Under the pieces are notes generated by a model. It had not been told where the DNA came from, ran no database searches, and was given only the letters and a program-made list of their open reading frames with translations. DNA of 64,000 bases from Pleurocapsa sp. FMAR1 (GTDB taxonomy: Bacteria; Cyanobacteriota; Cyanobacteriia; Cyanobacteriales; Xenococcaceae). The stretch lies in assembly GCF_963665995.1 (NCBI RefSeq), contig NZ_OY762512.1, positions 1,302,001 to 1,366,000 of the forward strand, read 5' to 3'. Both the position numbers and the translations under genes were made by a program. Of the stretch, positions 9,379-19,048 are shown one piece after another (position 1 is the first letter of the stretch; the number at the start of each line of letters is the position of its first letter).

Positions 9379-10284
9379 ATGAAAATTGCTATTTTGTCTC
9401 AAGATGGTTCTTTATACTCCACTAGAAGATTAAGAGAAGCTGGAGAAGAACAAGGTCACCAAATGCGGATCATTCCCTATTTGCGTTGCTATATGAATAT
9501 TACATCTAGTCGTCCTGGTATCATTTTTAACGGCAATCCTTTAGAAAATTTTGATGCCATCATTCCTCGTATTGGTGCATCAAGAACCTTTTACGGTACT
9601 GCTGTAGTCAGACAATTTGAAGTTATGGGGGTATTTAGCTGCAACGAATCCCAGGCAATCTCCCGTAGTCGTGATAAGCTGCGCTGTTTGCAAATTCTCG
9701 CCAAGGAAGGGATTGGGCTGCCGATAACTGGTTTTGCCCATGCAACCCAAGACATAGATGGTTTGATCGAAACAGTAGGAGGCGCACCATTAGTAATCAA
9801 ACTTTTGGAAGGAACTCAAGGAATTGGAGTAGTCTTAGCCGAAACCTATCAGGCTGCTAAGTCTGTGATTGAAGCTTTTAGAGGATTAGATGCCAATATC
9901 TTAGTCCAAGAATATATTAAAGAAGCTGGAGGGGCGGATCTACGTTGCTTTGTAATTGGAGGCAAAGTGATTGCAGCCATGAAGCGTCAGGGGGTAAAAG
10001 GCGAATTTCGCTCTAATCTCCACCGAGGCGGAAAAGCAGAAAAGATACAGCTTTCTGAGGAGGAGGAAGCAACGGCACTTAGAGCAGCTAAAGCCATGGG
10101 TTTAAATGTCGCTGGGGTTGACTTACTCCGCTCAAATCATGGACCTGTACTGATGGAAGTAAATTCTTCACCTGGTTTAGAAGGAATTGAAAAGGCTACA
10201 GGTATAGATGTAGCGGGGGAAGTTATTAACTACATTGTCAAAAATGCAGCTAATGCAGATACCAAAGATAATATTAAATACTAA
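9379..10284 (+). CDS. rimK: RimK-type ATP-grasp ligase (ribosomal protein S6 glutamate ligase)
   Basis: An ATP-dependent carboxylate-amine ligase that adds glutamates to the C-terminus of ribosomal protein S6 in the bacteria where it has been studied. The 301-residue length matches E. coli RimK. The ATP-grasp features are present: [17 protein letters not shown] (lysine and glycine-rich loop, about residues 140-157), [20 protein letters not shown] (about 178-198) and [17 protein letters not shown] near the end, with Glu/Asn metal ligands. The N-terminal pre-ATP-grasp region begins [18 protein letters not shown]. Its pairing with the protease-like gene is a recurrent arrangement. The exact acceptor in cyanobacteria is not established from sequence. 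Confidence 0.9.
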   Translation: MKIAILSQDGSLYSTRRLREAGEEQGHQMRIIPYLRCYMNITSSRPGIIFNGNPLENFDAIIPRIGASRTFYGTAVVRQFEVMGVFSCNESQAISRSRDKLRCLQILAKEGIGLPITGFAHATQDIDGLIETVGGAPLVIKLLEGTQGIGVVLAETYQAAKSVIEAFRGLDANILVQEYIKEAGGADLRCFVIGGKVIAAMKRQGVKGEFRSNLHRGGKAEKIQLSEEEEATALRAAKAMGLNVAGVDLLRSNHGPVLMEVNSSPGLEGIEKATGIDVAGEVINYIVKNAANADTKDNIKY

Positions 10285-10451
10285 TAGTGTTTAAGTCAAA
10301 AATTTGACAATTATATTTTTGTGATCGACTGATACTTTATCATTTTTTTTGGGCAATATATAACTAGCTTATAAACTGGCTCATATGCTTGGAAAGACAA
10401 CTATCTTTTTTTGTAAAATTAAAAGTTACATACTGGTAGGAAAATCTCTCG

Positions 10452-11240
10452 ATGGCTGAAAGAGTTCAAAAAGTTTTGTCCCAATGGGGTATTGCCTCGC
10501 GACGCAAAGCAGAAAAAATGATTTTAGCAGGTAGAATCCAGGTCAACGGTCAAATAGCTAAAGTAGGAGACAAAGTCGATCTAGCTACGGATAGCTTATA
10601 TGTAGATGGAAAGCCTATTAAAATGGCCGACCGCCCTCAATTAATTTATTTACTATTGAATAAACCACCAGGAGTAGTCTGTACTTGTTCTGACCCTCAC
10701 AATCGCTCTACCGTCATTGATTTATTACCTGCAAAACTAAAACAGGGAACAGGAATTCATCCAGTAGGTAGATTGGATTTTGCCTCTAGTGGTGCTTTGA
10801 TTTTGACTAATGATGGCGAGTTAACTCTCAGTTTGACTCACCCCCGTTACCATTTACCCAAGACTTATGTTGTCGAATTGGATCGTTCTCCAAGGCAAAA
10901 AGACTTGGCTTTGTGGCGTAAGGGAATTATATTAGATGACAGAAAAACTTTGCCTGCCAAAATTAAACAGATAGAGCATAATCAACCACAAAAAATCATA
11001 GAGATAATTTTAACAGAAGGAAGAAATCGCCAAATACGTCGTGTAGCCGAACAACTTGGTTATCAAGTACAAAAGCTACACCGCACAGCAATTGGTTCGA
11101 TAACTTTAAAATCTTTGGGCAACGTAGAACTTCCTCAAGGAAAATGTAGACATTTAGAACAAGCTGAAATCAACTTTCTTAAAAATTCGTTAAACTTAGA
11201 ATCCTCAATAGCTGCACAGTCTGGGAGCGCAGTGATATGA
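10452..11240 (+). CDS. RsuA/RluB-family pseudouridine synthase
   Basis: Isomerises a specific uridine in ribosomal RNA to pseudouridine. An S4 RNA-binding domain opens the protein ([20 protein letters not shown], residues 3-25), followed by the catalytic domain with [18 protein letters not shown] near residue 113, whose Asp is the catalytic residue of the RsuA/RluB/RluE/RluF branch. The [14 protein letters not shown] block near 205 is also diagnostic. At 262 residues it is of usual length for the RluB branch. Its stop overlaps the start of the following RodZ-like gene (ATGA), indicating translational coupling. Whether the target is 23S or 16S rRNA cannot be decided here. Confidence 0.9.
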   Translation: MAERVQKVLSQWGIASRRKAEKMILAGRIQVNGQIAKVGDKVDLATDSLYVDGKPIKMADRPQLIYLLLNKPPGVVCTCSDPHNRSTVIDLLPAKLKQGTGIHPVGRLDFASSGALILTNDGELTLSLTHPRYHLPKTYVVELDRSPRQKDLALWRKGIILDDRKTLPAKIKQIEHNQPQKIIEIILTEGRNRQIRRVAEQLGYQVQKLHRTAIGSITLKSLGNVELPQGKCRHLEQAEINFLKNSLNLESSIAAQSGSAVI

Positions 11241-12010
11241 CCAACAATAATCTTAATGCCGAGCAACAAAAGCAACTTCAAGAAATTGGTATTAAACTAC
11301 ATAATCTTCGTGTGGCTAAAAATATCTCTCTAGATACTGTAGCAGCTAATACCAGAATTGGTAAACGGCTTTTGTTAGCTATCGAGGCTGGGGATCTAGA
11401 AGAATTGCCTGAAGCTTTTTATATTCAAGCCTTGGTCGCCAAATTTGCTCGGGAGATTGATGCTGAGGGAGTAAATTTTGTTGTTCCACCATCTGCCGAC
11501 TCAAACGTGGTAGATACTGCTAGTCCTAAAGCCACTCGTCGATACGGGTTTAATTTTCAATTGCGATCGCTTCATTTATACTTACTTTACGTTTTTTTGG
11601 TAGTTGTATCCGTTAAAGGGATCACGATGCTGGTAGAACGTCCAGTAATTATCAATCAAACACCTAAAGAACAGCCTACTTTGGATGCTGAAGTGACGCA
11701 ATCTGCCAATCCTCTCAAAACAGAGAAGCCTCAATCTGTTCCTCAATTTGTTTCTCAATCGAGTGATTCCAATTCAGTCAGCGTCGGTATTAATTTACAA
11801 GAGCGTTGCTGGCTCAAAGTTATGGTAGATGGCAAACTTGCTTTTGAGGGGACTTTACCCCAGGGTACACAGCGTCAATGGACTGGCAAAAAAGAAGTGA
11901 CAATTAAAGCAGGTAATGCAGGAGGGGTAGCTATTAGCTTTAATAACGAACAGCAAAAGGTTTTGGGCGCACCTGGAGAAGTAGAAGAGATTACCTATAC
12001 GGTTAATTAG
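11237..12010 (+). CDS. RodZ-like helix-turn-helix membrane protein (DUF4115 C-terminus)
   Basis: A bitopic inner-membrane protein of the RodZ type. Residues about 8-72 form an HTH_25 domain ([20 protein letters not shown]). One transmembrane helix follows near residue 115-135 ([18 protein letters not shown]). The C-terminal part, about 165-257, is the beta-rich periplasmic DUF4115 domain, including [17 protein letters not shown]. RodZ anchors MreB to the membrane and helps set cell shape. In cyanobacteria related proteins are common, but their link to MreB is assumed. It overlaps the pseudouridine synthase by four bases and is followed by a good terminator. Confidence 0.8.
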   Translation: MTNNNLNAEQQKQLQEIGIKLHNLRVAKNISLDTVAANTRIGKRLLLAIEAGDLEELPEAFYIQALVAKFAREIDAEGVNFVVPPSADSNVVDTASPKATRRYGFNFQLRSLHLYLLYVFLVVVSVKGITMLVERPVIINQTPKEQPTLDAEVTQSANPLKTEKPQSVPQFVSQSSDSNSVSVGINLQERCWLKVMVDGKLAFEGTLPQGTQRQWTGKKEVTIKAGNAGGVAISFNNEQQKVLGAPGEVEEITYTVN

Positions 12011-12105
12011 ATAAGTAGTTGGACAAAATTAAATTTAACGTTGATGCTTAAAGTCAAAGGTCAGGAAGTTGATAACTACCTTTGTCAATCGGATTTAGTA
12101 TAACT

Positions 12106-12146
12106 ATCCCTCTCTAAAAGCTTTATTTTAGAGAGGGATGCTTTTT
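12106..12146 (+). terminator. Rho-independent terminator after the RodZ-like gene
   Basis: A perfect inverted repeat: ATCCCTCTCTAAAA, loop GCTTTA, TTTTAGAGAGGGAT, followed shortly by CTTTTTG. It lies 96 bases past the RodZ-like stop codon and before the EamA transporter gene, so it separates the two transcription units. Confidence 0.75.
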
Positions 12147-12192
12147 GCAGCCATGTCAAACAAATCCAAATCATTTAGATTACAGAGGTTTT

Positions 12193-13068
12193 ATGCCCAA
12201 GCTAAAGCTAAATTTAGCATTACCGCCTCCTAATATTTTGGTATTGGTGTCTATAGCCTCAACTCAACTAGGTTCGGCATTCGCCAAAACTATCATTCAA
12301 GAAATAGGTTCAACAACTACAGTGCTGTTACGAGTTGGCTTAGGTGCGATCGCTTTATTACTGTTGCAAAGACCTCAGCTAAAAGGTTATACCCGTGCCA
12401 ACTATTTACTCATGATTTTGTTTGGCTTGAGCATGGCAGCCATGAATCTAAGCTTTTATGGGGCAATCGAGCGTATTCCTTTAGGTATTGCCGTTACTTT
12501 AGAATTTATCGGACCTTTAGGCGTTGCTTGCGCTAATTCCCGTAGAATTTTGGACTTGCTCTGGATATTTTTCGCAGGAGTAGGAATTTTCTTATTAGCT
12601 CCAGTACAAGGATCTTCTCTCGATCCCCTTGGTGTGGCTTTAGCTTTCTCGGCAGCATTTTTTTGGGGCGCCTATATTCTGCTTTCTGCCAAAATAGGTA
12701 AAGTGTTTGCTGATGTAAATGGACTAGGGCTAATGTCGGCAGTTTTGATGGTAGGAACATTAGCACTTTTACCATTGAGTATCTTATCTGGAGGTTTGAC
12801 CAGACTAGAACCCAAGTTTTTAGCAATAGGAATGGTAGTAGCAATTCTCTCCTCGGCAATTCCTTATACTTTTGAACTTGAAGCACTTAAAAAACTTCCT
12901 ATTCGTGTATTTGGGGTGCTGATGAGTTTAGAACCTGCGATCGCTACTTTTTTGGGCTTTATTATTCTGCGAGAAAAACTAGAGCTTCGCGCCCTTGTTG
13001 CCATTACACTAGTTAGTTTCGCTTCGGTTGGAGCTTCCGCTTTTGAAAAACGTTCTCGTTTGAAGTAA
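12193..13068 (+). CDS. EamA/RhtA-family inner-membrane transporter
   Basis: A ten-helix drug/metabolite-superfamily exporter of about 291 residues containing two EamA repeats. Hydrophobic segments run almost continuously from ILVLVSIASTQLGSAFAKT to LVAITLVSFASVGASA. The sequences SLEPAIATFLGFIILREKL and LEFIGPLGVACANSRRILD are typical of RhtA/threonine-homoserine exporter relatives. I chose the ATG at 12193, which has AGAGG just upstream, over the in-frame TTG at 12145 that falls beside the upstream terminator. The substrate is likely an amino acid or related metabolite but is not determined by sequence. Confidence 0.8.
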   Translation: MPKLKLNLALPPPNILVLVSIASTQLGSAFAKTIIQEIGSTTTVLLRVGLGAIALLLLQRPQLKGYTRANYLLMILFGLSMAAMNLSFYGAIERIPLGIAVTLEFIGPLGVACANSRRILDLLWIFFAGVGIFLLAPVQGSSLDPLGVALAFSAAFFWGAYILLSAKIGKVFADVNGLGLMSAVLMVGTLALLPLSILSGGLTRLEPKFLAIGMVVAILSSAIPYTFELEALKKLPIRVFGVLMSLEPAIATFLGFIILREKLELRALVAITLVSFASVGASAFEKRSRLK

Positions 13069-13201
13069 AAACTGTTCAACTTTTTCAATTCATTGTTCTA
13101 TGGCAAACATTAAACTGCCTGCTTTAGAGATAATAATCTCTATTCAGTGATTATCATTATGTTTATTCTTAGAGAAAACAATATTAAACAAACAGATAAT
13201 T

Positions 13202-15103
13202 ATGAATACAGCAGCTACAAAAATCGCCTTTGACTATATTAATCTTGATTCTTTACCTGACGTATGGAAGATAGCAGCCGAAAAGTTTGGCAATACTGTC
13301 GCGTTGCAAGATCCCCACGCTAAACCAGAAGTTATTATCACTTATCAACAGTTACATCAGCAGATTCAGCAGTTTGCTAATGGCTTACAGGCTTTAGATA
13401 TTCAGCCTCAAGAAAAGATAGCTTTGTTTGCCGATAATAGCCCCCGTTGGTTTATTGCCGACCAGGGAATTATGATGGCAGGGGCGGTAGATGTGGTGCG
13501 CTCTTCTGGAGCAGAACAGCAAGAACTAACATATATTTTAGAAAATAGCGATAGTAAGAGCCTAGTGGTCGAGAATTTGAAAACTTTAGACAAGTTACGC
13601 TCGAACTTGGCAGATTTACCTATTAAGCTAGTTGTTTTGTTAAGCGACGAGACACCAGACAATGAACAGCAGATTAAAATTATTAACTTTCCGCAGTTGA
13701 TGGAATTGGGCAAAGATACACAGCTAAAGCCTGTTGAGCAAAATAAAGACACTTTGGCAACCTTACTTTACACTTCTGGCACTACAGGAAAACCCAAGGG
13801 AGTAATGCTAAGTCATGGCAATTTATTGCATCAGGTCAACTACATTAAAACTGTATTTCAACCTCAACCAGGGGACATAACTCTTTCTATTTTACCTAGC
13901 TGGCACGCTTACGAACGGGCTGGGGAATATTTTTTCATAACTCATGGGACAACACAAATTTACACCAGTATTCGTTACTTTAAGCAAGATTTGAAAAAAT
14001 TTAAGCCTACCTATATGGTTGGTGTACCTCGTCTTTGGGAATCGCTATACGATGGTGTGCAAAAGCTTTTAGGTGAGCAATCAAAGTCGCAACAAAAGTT
14101 AGTTAAATTCTTTCTTAAGCAGTCAGAAAAATACATCATGGCAAAACGAATTGCCGAGGATACCAGCCTAGAACATTTTAAGGCTTCTGCTACAGAGCGA
14201 TCGCTTGCCAAATTTAAAGCAGCTTCTCTCTATCCTGTTCACGCTTTGGCAGACAAACTTGTTTATCACAAAATTCGCGCTGGCGTGGGTAATATTAAGG
14301 CTGTATGTAGCGGTGGTGGTTCTTTGGCTAAATATCTCGATGATTTTTATCAAACCGTAGGTATTGATGTCTTTGTCGGCTATGGATTAACCGAAACTTC
14401 GCCGATTACAAATGCTCGTACTCCTAAACATAATGTCAGAGGTTCAGCAGGACAACCTTTACCAGAAACGGAAATCAAAATTGTTGACCCCGAAACTCGC
14501 CAAAAATTGCCCCAGGGAGAAACGGGATCGGTTTTAATTCGTGGCGCTCAAGTAATGCAGGGCTATTATGAAAACCCCGAAGCCACAGCCAAGGCAATTG
14601 ATGCCGAAGGCTGGTTTGATAGTGGTGACTTGGGCTGGCTGTCTCCCTATGATGATTTGGTGCTTACAGGGCGTTCCAAAGATACTATTGTCTTGAGCAA
14701 TGGCGAAAATATTGAACCTCAGCCTATCGAAGATGCCTGTGTCCGTAGCGTTTATATCGATCAAATTATGCTAGTTGGTCAGGATCAGCGAGCTTTGGGG
14801 GCGTTAATCGTACCTAACTTAGAAACCCTGCAACAGTGGATCACAGAACAAAAATTAGACTTACAGCTTCCGAATCAAAGTAGTTTATCTGAACCAGCGA
14901 TCGCCAATTTATACCGTAATGAGTTAAACCGTGAGGTCAAAAATCGCCCAGGTTATCGCTCAGATGACCGTATTGGCGATTTTCGCTTTGTTATCGAGCC
15001 TTTTTCTCAGGCTAATGGCACTATGACCCAGACTTTCAAAGTCAAGCGTCCTGTTGTTAGGGATAAATATCAAAGTTTAATCGACGAAATGTTTACTAAT
15101 TAA
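13202..15103 (+). CDS. aas: Long-chain acyl-ACP/acyl-CoA synthetase
   Basis: Activates free fatty acids through an acyl-adenylate. In cyanobacteria this enzyme recycles fatty acids released from membranes onto ACP. The 633-residue protein has the AMP-binding P-loop YTSGTTGKPKGVMLSHG near residue 190, GYGLTETSP near 393, GWFDSGDLG near 470 and the adenylation-domain hinge LTGRSKDTIVLSNGENI near 485. The N-terminus (YINLDSLPDVWKIAAEKFG) resembles Synechocystis Slr1609. A hairpin-bearing 133-base gap precedes it. Substrate preference for ACP over CoA is taken from the cyanobacterial family, not from the sequence. Confidence 0.9.
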   Translation: MNTAATKIAFDYINLDSLPDVWKIAAEKFGNTVALQDPHAKPEVIITYQQLHQQIQQFANGLQALDIQPQEKIALFADNSPRWFIADQGIMMAGAVDVVRSSGAEQQELTYILENSDSKSLVVENLKTLDKLRSNLADLPIKLVVLLSDETPDNEQQIKIINFPQLMELGKDTQLKPVEQNKDTLATLLYTSGTTGKPKGVMLSHGNLLHQVNYIKTVFQPQPGDITLSILPSWHAYERAGEYFFITHGTTQIYTSIRYFKQDLKKFKPTYMVGVPRLWESLYDGVQKLLGEQSKSQQKLVKFFLKQSEKYIMAKRIAEDTSLEHFKASATERSLAKFKAASLYPVHALADKLVYHKIRAGVGNIKAVCSGGGSLAKYLDDFYQTVGIDVFVGYGLTETSPITNARTPKHNVRGSAGQPLPETEIKIVDPETRQKLPQGETGSVLIRGAQVMQGYYENPEATAKAIDAEGWFDSGDLGWLSPYDDLVLTGRSKDTIVLSNGENIEPQPIEDACVRSVYIDQIMLVGQDQRALGALIVPNLETLQQWITEQKLDLQLPNQSSLSEPAIANLYRNELNREVKNRPGYRSDDRIGDFRFVIEPFSQANGTMTQTFKVKRPVVRDKYQSLIDEMFTN

Positions 15104-15277
15104 TATAGTAATATAGCTGTCTTATCTTGAAGAATTTCCCCAAAAACAATCTAAAAGTAATTTTTTAAGGTACAACTAAAAAGATTAAAAATTCAGGAAT
15201 AAAACTTAGCTAGACTAAGAAACTGCCTTTAATATTTAAGCTGCAATCAAAATTTAAGAATTTAAGGAGTCAAAATC

Positions 15278-15727
15278 ATGGATTACACAAATGCTAGCTT
15301 GCTTTTAAAACGTCCTGTCACCATTAAAGCAATAGTAACGGCTCAGTGGAAAGAAGAAGTAAATCAACAGTTACAACAGCAATTAACTCAGCTAGACCAG
15401 CAAATGCAGCAGTTAGAAATGCAGGGCAAAAGAACAATTGAAGAGATTTCTAAGCAAGCCCAAGATCCTGCTAATCTTCAGATGAAAAAACAGGTAGAAA
15501 ATATTCAGGGGCAAGTCAATCAAAAAAAAGCAGAGATGCTAGAAAAGAAAAATAACTTTTTGCAGCAGCTACAGCAGATTCAGCTATTAGATTTAGACCA
15601 AGAGGTAGTTCAAGCTCAAATGGAAAGCTTTTTTCGTCTAGAAAAAGGCGATAACCTAGTTAGAAAACTAAACGTAGAGGTTGTACTACGAGATGGAGTA
15701 GTTGAAGACATTAGAGGCGATCTATAA
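15278..15727 (+). CDS. YlqD-family protein
   Basis: A 149-residue cytoplasmic protein with a central Gln/Glu/Lys-rich coiled coil (about residues 28-105: QQLQQQLTQLDQQMQQLEMQ) between an N-terminal beta strand region (LLLKRPVTIKAIVTAQWK) and a C-terminal short beta region ending VVLRDGVVEDIRGDL. This layout is the YlqD family, widespread in Firmicutes and cyanobacteria and of unknown function. AAGGAG lies eight bases before the ATG and fixes the start. It stands alone between aas and the sugar kinase gene. Confidence 0.75.
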   Translation: MDYTNASLLLKRPVTIKAIVTAQWKEEVNQQLQQQLTQLDQQMQQLEMQGKRTIEEISKQAQDPANLQMKKQVENIQGQVNQKKAEMLEKKNNFLQQLQQIQLLDLDQEVVQAQMESFFRLEKGDNLVRKLNVEVVLRDGVVEDIRGDL

Positions 15728-15985
15728 ACAATGATCAACCTCGACAGTTTACTCAACGGGTCATAGACCCGCAACGTAACTGTCTCGCAATTACCAATTA
15801 CCAATTACCAATAAATGATCAATGACTAATAAATGATGAATAGCCAACAAAACCTTTACTTCATAAAACAAAATAAGATGATAGTGAAAGCAGCCAGAAA
15901 ATTAAACTTTTCTAAAGACTCTTGTTTTCAATAGACGATACCCTGAAAATTAAGAAAGAGAATTGGTACGTATTGAGGAAGCAAG

Positions 15986-16978
15986 TTGAGTAATAAAGCG
16001 ATCGCCCGTCGCCCTGCAAGAGTTATATGTTTAGGGGAAATATTGTTTGATTGTCTTGCTGACGAGCTAGGAAAGTCGATGTCTGAAGTCACATCTTGGA
16101 CTCCTTATCCAGGAGGCGCACCTGCAAATGTTGCCTGCGCCTTGACTAAGTTGGGAACTCCTTCGGCTTTTGTGGGCTGCGTAGGCAAAGATGCTGAGGG
16201 TGAAGAACTAGTTCAATTGCTTCAGTCTATAGGAGTTAATACTTCTGGCATTCAATATAGTGAGCAAGCTCCTACTCGACAAGTATACGTCACTCGTACC
16301 GCTCAAGGCGATCGCACTTTTGCTGGCTTTGGAGACAAGAAAGCAGATCGCTTTGCCGATGCCTATCTGCAAGCTCAACATTTACCCCCAAAATTATTCT
16401 TAGAGGCTGAATATTTAGTTTTAGGTACTTTAGAATTAGCTTATCCCCAAACTAGAGCAGCCGTATTTCGCGCTTTAGAATTGGCAGAAGAATATCACCT
16501 CAAGATTGTTCTAGATGTTAATTGGCGACCGATGTTTTGGCTCGATGAACAAGAGGCACTGCCTTTGATCGAAGAACTGTGGCAATATGTGGACTTTCTC
16601 AAGCTGGCTGAGGAAGAAGCCCAATGGTTGTTTGACACGGCTGATGCAGGGGCAATTTCTGCTCGTCTTAGCTCGGTTGAAGGGGTTCTAGTCAGCAATG
16701 GTGATGCTGAAGTTAGCTACTGCATCAGTGACAATGAAGGGACTGTAAAACCAATAAAGGTATCAGTTAAAGATACTACTGGAGCAGGAGATGCTTTTTT
16801 GGCTGGCTTTATTCATCAATTGTGTTTGCAAGGTATGCAAAAGCTAAATAGTCCCCAGGTTGCTCAAGAAATCGTGCGCTACGCCTGTGCCGTTGGGGGA
16901 TTGACTGCTACCAAATCAGGAGCGATCGCTGCTCAACCCAGCGCACAAGAAGTAGAGGCTCTTCTACAAAAAATATAG
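15986..16978 (+). CDS. PfkB-family carbohydrate kinase (probable fructokinase)
   Basis: A ribokinase-fold kinase of 330 residues that phosphorylates a sugar with ATP. Signature PfkB blocks are visible: GEILFDCLADELG near residue 17, YPGGAPANVACALTKLG near 42 and VKDTTGAGDAFLAGFIHQL near 262, which carries the catalytic Asp in the anion-hole motif. The best functional guess is fructokinase, since the N-terminal GEILFDC and GGAPANVA forms are typical of that branch. The start is an unusual TTG. It is supported by GAGGAA at 15975-15980, five bases upstream, and there is no suitable ATG before the conserved core. Confidence 0.85.
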   Translation: MSNKAIARRPARVICLGEILFDCLADELGKSMSEVTSWTPYPGGAPANVACALTKLGTPSAFVGCVGKDAEGEELVQLLQSIGVNTSGIQYSEQAPTRQVYVTRTAQGDRTFAGFGDKKADRFADAYLQAQHLPPKLFLEAEYLVLGTLELAYPQTRAAVFRALELAEEYHLKIVLDVNWRPMFWLDEQEALPLIEELWQYVDFLKLAEEEAQWLFDTADAGAISARLSSVEGVLVSNGDAEVSYCISDNEGTVKPIKVSVKDTTGAGDAFLAGFIHQLCLQGMQKLNSPQVAQEIVRYACAVGGLTATKSGAIAAQPSAQEVEALLQKI

Positions 16979-17001
16979 GCTTGACAGCTAAATAAAAAGG
17001 C

Positions 17002-18003
17002 TTACAAACTAGTAGGTGCAGCAACCTTTAATTTTTCGAGTAATATTCTTTGCAGCCAATACTGCGCCATCGCCATTAATCCCAGACGAGCGATCGCTTT
17101 TTGAGGAGTTTCGCGCTTTACCAATCCCAAAAAACGACATTCTGCCAAAAAAACTTCGACTGTTTTAGCCAAATTAAAAGCTAATTTAAGCCAATCGTTT
17201 GATTTTGAGGCAAAAGCATCGCTCACCATGAGCAACTGACGCAACAGGCTATATTCTGCTTCTTGGATGAACCATAAGTTTTGCTTTTCATCTAACCAAG
17301 ATATAGTTTGGGGTTTTTCCAACTGCCAACCTACATGACTAAAACTTTCGTCTTTAAGAGCGATTAATCTTTCTCTAGCTGCTAAACGTAATAGAGAGCA
17401 ACAACGAGCATGAACATATTGTATAGAAAACAATTCTGCCGTAGTTTGCTCTAACTGATAATTTTCCGAACCAATTGGGGGATAATCTTGACTAGTCTGG
17501 CTATTATTCAACAAAGCCAATGATTTCTCTAGCCAGCTTGCCAAAGCTCGATCTAAATAAAAATTGATCCAACCAGAGTTAATTATTTCGACTTTTAACT
17601 CTAAATAGGATTCGGACACAAAATTATTTTGCTCAAAAACTGATAAACGTAGCAAATTTTCGGCAATTATTTGTGCAGGAAGTAAAAAGTAGGGAGCTAA
17701 GACAAAAGTAATAGGACAGCTATAGGCAATTGACGTTGATTGTGATTTGGAGAAAAACCGCTCCCCCTGGTTTTTTGATAATAATTTCCTATGAGTAGGT
17801 TGGAAAAGAACAATTTTGCGCTCAAGGATGGTAGAAATAAATTTAAGATCGAGCTGTACTTTTGTTTGTTGCTGATATAGATCGAGGGTTTGCAGTAATT
17901 CTTGTTTTAATAACTTTTTGATCGAAATAGATGTTTTTTCCTTGGTAAATCGAAGTTTAAAAAACTTATGTGAAAAAGTGTTTTTTGATACATTGTTATC
18001 CAT
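17002..18003 (-). CDS. Arginyl-tRNA synthetase paralogue lacking the catalytic core (DALR protein)
   Basis: The 333-residue protein looks like the two tRNA-binding ends of ArgRS joined without the enzyme. Residues about 22-165 resemble the ArgRS N-terminal additional domain: SIKKLLKQELLQTL, then LPAQIIAENLL, then KVEIINSGWINFYLD, which parallels the ArgRS consensus KVEIAGPGFINFFL. Residues about 190-333 resemble the DALR anticodon-binding domain, with SIQYVHARCCSLLR and an Arg/Leu-rich C-terminal helix. No HIGH or KMSKS motif and no Rossmann fold lie between them. It may bind tRNA-Arg or act as a regulator; this is inference. It is divergent from a Crp/Fnr-type regulator 42 bases away. Confidence 0.75.
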   Translation of the reverse strand: MDNNVSKNTFSHKFFKLRFTKEKTSISIKKLLKQELLQTLDLYQQQTKVQLDLKFISTILERKIVLFQPTHRKLLSKNQGERFFSKSQSTSIAYSCPITFVLAPYFLLPAQIIAENLLRLSVFEQNNFVSESYLELKVEIINSGWINFYLDRALASWLEKSLALLNNSQTSQDYPPIGSENYQLEQTTAELFSIQYVHARCCSLLRLAARERLIALKDESFSHVGWQLEKPQTISWLDEKQNLWFIQEAEYSLLRQLLMVSDAFASKSNDWLKLAFNLAKTVEVFLAECRFLGLVKRETPQKAIARLGLMAMAQYWLQRILLEKLKVAAPTSL

Positions 18004-18045
18004 GTAAAATCAAATATGCCTTAATGTTCTACTTTGACTCCCACT

Positions 18046-18741
18046 ATGGAATTTTCTGAACACTCGTCCGAGAAATCTTGTCCAAGTTTAGCTTGGCAAA
18101 ATGTTGTTGACTGGGCGCAAAGCCATTATCGCGATCGCATTTTTCGTAAAGACGAACAAATTCCCACACGTCCACAATTAATTTACTTGGTAAATAAAGG
18201 TGCAGTACGTTTAATTAGTGAAATTCAAACTCAGCACCATGATAATTCGACCATTGAACCACCAAAAACCGATGAGGACTCAGAAGAAGTTTTTTTAGGT
18301 TTTGTTGGTGCCAAGAAACCCTTTGAGATTCTAACTCAATCTTCTTTTAAGGTTCATGCCTATGCTCACGTCGATCGGACTCAGGTTGCGTGGCTATATT
18401 GGCAAGATTTAGACAATTGGTCTGATTTTCGCCAAGAAATATACGAAGCTTTTCGCTATCAGCACCAACGTAAACTACTATGGCTTAGTGCTTTGGGTCA
18501 AAGAAGAACCATAGATCGTCTGACCAGTTTTTTGACTTTGTTAGCAGAAGAATATGGTCACGACAACGAGCAAAGCTACTGTTTACCTTACACTCTTACC
18601 CATGCTCAAATAGGTAGTGCGATCGGCTCTACAAGGGTCACTGTAACTAGATTAATGGGTAAGTTACGTCGGCAAGGAATAATTTCAATTAAAAAGGATA
18701 ATTCTATTTGCGTCAATATTTTTGAAACTATAGAACAATAG
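18046..18741 (+). CDS. Crp/Fnr-family transcriptional regulator
   Basis: About 231 residues with a cyclic-nucleotide-binding-like beta region in the first two thirds and a winged helix-turn-helix near the C-terminus. THAQIGSAIGSTRVTVTRLM at about residues 185-205 is the recognition HTH, followed by GKLRRQGIISIKKDN. The beta domain lacks an obvious canonical cAMP phosphate-binding cassette, so the effector is uncertain. I prefer the ATG at 18046 to the in-frame TTG at 18034. It is not NtcA by sequence. It shares a very short divergent promoter region with the DALR protein and could control it. Confidence 0.8.
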   Translation: MEFSEHSSEKSCPSLAWQNVVDWAQSHYRDRIFRKDEQIPTRPQLIYLVNKGAVRLISEIQTQHHDNSTIEPPKTDEDSEEVFLGFVGAKKPFEILTQSSFKVHAYAHVDRTQVAWLYWQDLDNWSDFRQEIYEAFRYQHQRKLLWLSALGQRRTIDRLTSFLTLLAEEYGHDNEQSYCLPYTLTHAQIGSAIGSTRVTVTRLMGKLRRQGIISIKKDNSICVNIFETIEQ

Positions 18742-19048
18742 TTTAACGTGAACGATATCAATTTTTCATATATTTCTTAACTTATTATTTATAATAATTA
18801 TCAAAAAATAGACTAAATTAACGATCTTATTAGAAGAAATTAACAAATTAAATTAGTGTAAATGTAAAAAATATCTTAAGATTGACAAGTAAGAAGTTTA
18901 ACCGCAAAATGCGGTCAGCGCAGCCAAAGCCGTTTTCCCTCAATTAATTTAATTCCGTCAAGCGGAATAACCAGGGCAAGCGTCGGTGTATCGCTGGCTT
19001 TCTTAAAAACTTAATATTTGACACAGATATAAATTTAGGAGAATATAT
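18742..19048. promoter_or_regulatory. Leader / promoter region of fbaA with small hairpins
   Basis: This 307-base gap upstream of fbaA contains the hairpin ACCGCAAAATGCGGT at about 18900 and TTCCGTCAAGCGGAA at about 18957. A clear ribosome binding site (AGGAGAA) precedes the fbaA ATG. The hairpins could be part of a transcribed leader or of a small intergenic repeat; the sequence does not decide. Confidence 0.4.
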
